DNA of 36,918 bases, taken from NCBI GenBank assembly GCA_903904855.1, contig CAIVEH010000206.1:1-36918 (forward strand), in the 5' to 3' direction. The notes beneath the pieces were generated by a model. That model was given only the letters and a program-made list of their open reading frames with translations. It was not told the DNA's origin and made no database searches. Origin of the DNA: an uncultured Bacteroidota bacterium (GTDB taxonomy: Bacteria > Bacteroidota > Bacteroidia > Chitinophagales > Chitinophagaceae). Within the stretch, counting starts at the first letter, position 1. Each line of letters opens with the position of its first letter. The translations under genes were made by a program, and so were the position numbers. Positions 33,379 to 36,918 of this stretch are shown here, one piece after another.

Positions 33379-34167
33379 CTATAGATTATAGTCTGAATTA
33401 ATCTTAGCCACAGCTTCTTCATATTGCATATCACTCATGGGCAGATAATGCCATTCCATCCTGTTTTCCATATAGGGTATCCCCTTCCCCTTCACAGTAT
33501 TGGCAAGTATCAGTTTAGGTTTCCCGTTTTTATTGGCCATCATCATCTCTTTTGCCTCCAGCATTGCGCTGATACTATGCCCGTCCACTTCAATCACATC
33601 GAAACCAATGTTTTCCCATACCCTCTTCGAAGCTGTATCCCCCAGAATTTCGGTTGTATTCCCGAAGCCCTGCAGACCGTTCTTATCCACAAATACAATA
33701 AGATTATCTAATTTGTGAGCTATTGCAAAATGTCCTGCTTCCCACGTTGTTCCTTCATTGGTTTCACCGTCGCTCATTAGCACAAAACTGATACCAGTAT
33801 CTCCTTTAAGTTTTTTGGCTTTTGCAATACCGGCTGCCAATGGAAGCCCATGCCCCAGCGAACCCGTGGCAAATGGAATAGCATCATACTTCATTGGTGC
33901 CGGATGCGCAGGCAGCGTTGTGGCGTTCTTGTAAAACGACCCCATATGTGCATCCGGTATCCCGCCTGTTTCATTCATTATAGTATACAAAGCAGTAGCA
34001 GCATGTCCTTTCGACAAGATAAAAGTATCTGCCTCTTCCTTAAATTTCACAATACTGATCATAATATCAATACAACTCAGCGAGCATGCAATATGCCCGG
34101 AATGAGCCATATGATGCAATTCCAATATCTTCTTTCTCAACTTTCCCTGCATCCTTAAATGATCCAT
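33379..34167 (-). CDS. Transketolase N-terminal subunit
   Basis: The 262-residue protein carries the TPP-binding half of a split transketolase. His24 in AHSGHIACSL, His55 in SKGHAATALY and His106 in GSLGHGLPLA are conserved active-site positions. The Mg/TPP motif is MSDGETNEGTTWEAGH (131-146) with VDKNGLQG near 160. Together with the next gene it totals about 570 residues, shorter than a one-piece transketolase. The two are separated by about 110 bases, so they are probably on one transcript. It is the first minus-strand gene of the locus and faces the YfhO gene. Confidence 0.88.
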   Translation of the reverse strand: MDHLRMQGKLRKKILELHHMAHSGHIACSLSCIDIMISIVKFKEEADTFILSKGHAATALYTIMNETGGIPDAHMGSFYKNATTLPAHPAPMKYDAIPFATGSLGHGLPLAAGIAKAKKLKGDTGISFVLMSDGETNEGTTWEAGHFAIAHKLDNLIVFVDKNGLQGFGNTTEILGDTASKRVWENIGFDVIEVDGHSISAMLEAKEMMMANKNGKPKLILANTVKGKGIPYMENRMEWHYLPMSDMQYEEAVAKINSDYNL

Positions 34168-34268
34168 ACTCTATTATATTCCCTGATAAAAAGATTATTT
34201 TTTTATTCAGGCTGCAATTTATTGAAAATAGGCAGATTTAAGAACAATCGAACAACAAAACTCAAATC

Positions 34269-34299
34269 ATTGTTAGTTAATCTCTTCTTTGTACTTTAG
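34269..34299 (+). promoter_or_regulatory. Candidate promoter of the YfhO-family gene
   Basis: ATTG (34269-34272) and TACTTTAG (34292-34299) are 19 bases apart, one mismatch in each box from TTTG-N19-TAnnTTTG. It ends 21 bases before the GTG start. Confidence 0.5.
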
Positions 34300-34320
34300 C
34301 GCAATACAAAATTATTTCCT

Positions 34321-36804
34321 GTGTCTGCAAAGAAAAAACCAGTAGCGGTAAGTGAACCAGCCAAAGAGCCGGCAAAAGTAGTCGCCAGTAAACCAGTTGC
34401 ATCTGCAATACCTTCTAAACCAGTTGCTGACTTTTTTGATAAGTTAGGTAATAAAGGTCCATTGCTGTGTTTCGGCCTTATTCTTTTGGTTGGATTCCTT
34501 GTATTCAAAGATTACCTTTTGTTTGAAAAGGCTTATTATTTTAAAGACATTGGTAGCGACTCTGAAAACTATCTCTATCCGGTAATGTATAATAATGCGG
34601 ACCAATTTGCTAGGTTTGGTATCCCTAAATGGTCTTTTGCTTTCGGAATGGGACAGAATATCTTTCCTTTTTTCTTTCGTGATCCTTTTGATATTTTTAT
34701 ATATTTGGCCGGCAAAAATCATGTAGCTTACGGCACAATATATAAGGAATTATTTAAAATAATCCTCGGTGGAATTATTTTCTATTATTATCTCAGATCA
34801 TTGAAGCTTTCTGATTTTACTTCACTTACGGGATCATTGCTTTATGCTTTCTGTAGTTTCACCATCCTCGGAAGCGGATGGCAGATTTTTACTTTCGAGG
34901 CGTTTAATATGGCCTTGATGTTGCTGGCTTTTGAGCAATTATTTCAGAAAAATAAATGGTATTTGTTTCCCCCTGCCATTTTGCTTATCAGCATTTCTCA
35001 GCCTTTCAACCTGTATATGTATGGTTTATTCCTGGCAACATATGCCATTTTGAGACAATTTCAGGTGCAAAACTTTACCTGGAAAAATACAGGTTCACTT
35101 TTCCTTAAAATGGCTGGACTTGGCCTGATTGGAATGATGCTGGGCTCACCCTTTATGATCGAAATAATTTTCCAGATGCTTGAAAGCCCACGAGGCAGTG
35201 GAACCAATTCACTCTCACATATCCTTTCAGCCACACCTATGTTCTCTCTTTCTGATCCTCAGCAATTTGGCACTTGCATCATGCGTTTTTTCTCAAGCGA
35301 CATACTGGGTTGCGGAAGTGATTTTAAAGGATGGTCCAATTACCTGGAAGCCCCTATGTTTTATTGCGGAATTCCTTGCCTGGTACTGTTACCACAGATA
35401 TTTCCTTTTCTGGAAAAGAAAGTCAGAACTGTATTTATCATTTTTCTGGCAATCTGGGTTATGCCCATAATGTTCCCTTATTTCCGTCGGGCTTTCTGGC
35501 TCTTTTCGGGCGATTATTACAGGGCATACTCCTTCTTTGTGGCCTTCTTTTTTATTTACTACTCTCTGAAAGCACTGGAATACATACTTGAGAAACAAAA
35601 AATCAATTTCATTATCCTGATTGTTACAGTCATTGCCTTATTTGGCTTGCTCAATTATCCCTACTTTGAAGACAAAGAAACAGTAAATTCGGCGGTATAC
35701 TCTTTTGTAAGCGTTGCTATTATTATATATGCAGCACTCCTGTTTTTTATGGGCAAACCAGGAAGTAGTCCTTTTCTAAAATACGCATTCTTTATCTTTA
35801 TCTTATTGGAATTATCCTATTTATCCGGGATAACTGTAAATGACCGACAGGCTGTAACAGCTGAAGAATTCTCTCAGAAATTCGCTTATAATGATTATAC
35901 AGTTGAGGCGGTTAACTACCTGAAAAAAACAGATAAATCTTTCTATCGCCTCGACAAAACTTATGCGTCAACTCCTGCAATTCATTATTCCCTTAATGAT
36001 GGCCTTGCACAGGACTATTACGGCACTAGCGGGTATAGCCCGTTCAACCAGGTAAATTATATCAGATACCTTCAGTTGATGGGCATATCCAATAAGGCCA
36101 ATGAATTGGAATCCCGCTGGGCAAATGGTCTGAGTTACCGACCTATACTTGAATCGGGCAACAGTGTTAAGTATATTCTGGCCAAAACAAAAGTCAACCA
36201 TATCTGGAAAATCACCTGCGATTCGCTGGCCACTTTCGGTGATGTAAAAGTGTTCCGCAACAAGTTTGTTATTCCATTCGGATATACCTACAGTAACTAT
36301 GTAAAAGAAAGTGATTTCGAAAATATTTCAGCAGTTCAGAAAGATTTTCTCAGCCTGAAGGTTTGTGCAGTTAAAGACGCTGATATTCCGAAAATATCAG
36401 GGTTAAAAGAATTCCCATTAAAGGATACAATGCCGGAATCCAGCTTCAGCGGTGATTTTTACCGGCAGGAAGTGAATGAATTGAGCAGGGATACTATGGT
36501 TGTGAGTAAGTTTGAGAACAACTTTATTTCCGGCACCATTAACGCCAGTGATAATAAAATGATGTACCTCTCTGTTCCTTTTGATGCGGGCTGGAAACTG
36601 AAGGTGGACGGACAGCCTCAGGACAAAATAATACTTGATGGCGGCATGACAGGTGTTATGCTGAAAAAAGGCCACCATACAATAGAAATGGCCTATGAAC
36701 TCAGGTATTTCATGAAGGGTGTTTATCTGTGCATTTTAGGATTGCTGATATATCTGGCATTATTTTTTGTAATAAAAAAAAGGAGTTCAAACATTGTAGC
36801 CTGA
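34321..36804 (+). CDS. YfhO-family GT-C-type membrane protein
   Basis: The 827-residue protein starts with GTG. A Lys/Ala/Pro-rich cytosolic tail of about 45 residues carries the repetitive SKPVA segments. More than ten membrane helices follow, with the acidic FKDIGSDSENYLYP in the first periplasmic loop as in GT-C enzymes. A long periplasmic domain (about 500-790) ends FDAGWKLKVDGQ and GVMLKKGHHTIEM, and a last helix follows. YfhO proteins are thought to move sugars from polyprenyl phosphate to envelope polymers; the acceptor here is unknown. Divergent from the transketolase genes, it completes the glycan locus together with the two DPM1-type transferases. Confidence 0.88.
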   Translation: MSAKKKPVAVSEPAKEPAKVVASKPVASAIPSKPVADFFDKLGNKGPLLCFGLILLVGFLVFKDYLLFEKAYYFKDIGSDSENYLYPVMYNNADQFARFGIPKWSFAFGMGQNIFPFFFRDPFDIFIYLAGKNHVAYGTIYKELFKIILGGIIFYYYLRSLKLSDFTSLTGSLLYAFCSFTILGSGWQIFTFEAFNMALMLLAFEQLFQKNKWYLFPPAILLISISQPFNLYMYGLFLATYAILRQFQVQNFTWKNTGSLFLKMAGLGLIGMMLGSPFMIEIIFQMLESPRGSGTNSLSHILSATPMFSLSDPQQFGTCIMRFFSSDILGCGSDFKGWSNYLEAPMFYCGIPCLVLLPQIFPFLEKKVRTVFIIFLAIWVMPIMFPYFRRAFWLFSGDYYRAYSFFVAFFFIYYSLKALEYILEKQKINFIILIVTVIALFGLLNYPYFEDKETVNSAVYSFVSVAIIIYAALLFFMGKPGSSPFLKYAFFIFILLELSYLSGITVNDRQAVTAEEFSQKFAYNDYTVEAVNYLKKTDKSFYRLDKTYASTPAIHYSLNDGLAQDYYGTSGYSPFNQVNYIRYLQLMGISNKANELESRWANGLSYRPILESGNSVKYILAKTKVNHIWKITCDSLATFGDVKVFRNKFVIPFGYTYSNYVKESDFENISAVQKDFLSLKVCAVKDADIPKISGLKEFPLKDTMPESSFSGDFYRQEVNELSRDTMVVSKFENNFISGTINASDNKMMYLSVPFDAGWKLKVDGQPQDKIILDGGMTGVMLKKGHHTIEMAYELRYFMKGVYLCILGLLIYLALFFVIKKRSSNIVA

Positions 36805-36918
36805 TAAATAGATATGTTATTTAAAACTAATAAAATAACTATAGTATACCCGGTAAATAATTAGTGATGTTGATTAAATAAAGTACACCATATTGCGAAG
36901 TTATTTTTCTTTTTTACG

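Noticed and set aside
32345-34167. Housekeeping pentose-phosphate transketolase
   Set aside because: It is split, sits in a glycan locus and overlaps a sugar enzyme gene, so a dedicated biosynthetic role fits better. It cannot be fully excluded.
36901-36918. End of a minus-strand gene at the right edge
   Set aside because: The last 18 bases read RKKEK-stop on the minus strand, but five codons are too few to support a gene.

Overview
This window most likely comes from a Bacteroidota chromosome, probably a Chitinophagales or Sphingobacteriales-like organism. The grounds are the alternative Bacteroidota GlmU-like protein, the DUF4835, DUF4296 and DUF3347 families, a TonB receptor with a carboxypeptidase-type N-terminal domain, a type IX secretion (T9SS) sorting domain, and promoters of the TTTG-N19-TAnnTTTG type. 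No species can be named from the sequence alone.

Layout. (1) Positions 1-1900 look like the edge of an integrated element: an antitoxin/toxin pair, a small coiled-coil membrane protein, and the 3' part of a large serine recombinase whose frame runs into a minus-strand tRNA-Glu(UUC). (2) 2.0-5.2 kb is housekeeping on the minus strand: tpiA, a GlmU-like nucleotidyltransferase/acyltransferase, rpmE2 with a textbook promoter and leader hairpin, and a TlpA-like thioredoxin. (3) 5.5-8.1 kb is one large GT-C-like membrane protein with a C-terminal LamG-like domain. (4) 8.3-15.5 kb is a plus-strand run of envelope or secreted proteins: a DUF3347 lipoprotein, a TonB receptor, a Cys-rich small protein, a DUF4189-like protein and two paralogous LamG proteins, of which only the second has a T9SS tail. 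Long AT-rich spacers here hold hairpins and several sites matching the FNR consensus TTGAT-N4-ATCAA. (5) 15.7-22.2 kb, minus strand, carries a TlpA/DUF4369-like protein, small membrane proteins and lipoproteins, DUF4835, coaBC, a PLP-dependent deaminase/desulfhydrase and era. (6) 22.2-36.8 kb is a surface-glycan locus.

The glycan locus has an FkbM methyltransferase, a small HAD phosphatase, an HpcH/HpaI aldolase, an acetolactate-synthase-like TPP enzyme, two SDR epimerase/dehydratases (one fused to a glycosyltransferase), two SAM methyltransferases, a split transketolase, a DPM1/GtrB-type glycosyltransferase and a YfhO-family GT-C protein. I infer that the TPP enzyme, transketolase and aldolase build or extend the carbon skeleton of an unusual, probably branched or higher-carbon, methylated sugar. 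The two DPM1-type transferases would load sugars on polyprenyl phosphate and YfhO would use them in the periplasm. No flippase, polymerase, ligase or sugar nucleotidyltransferase is seen in the locus. A short, frameshifted NHL-repeat relic lies in the middle of it.

The most notable items are this TPP/transketolase/aldolase glycan locus with its SDR-GT2 fusion, the CRP/FNR-like sites in front of neighbouring secreted-protein genes, the recombinase remnant at tRNA-Glu, the NHL relic, the 7-bp tandem repeat in front of the DUF4296 gene, and the 18-bp in-frame repeat inside the GlmU-like gene.
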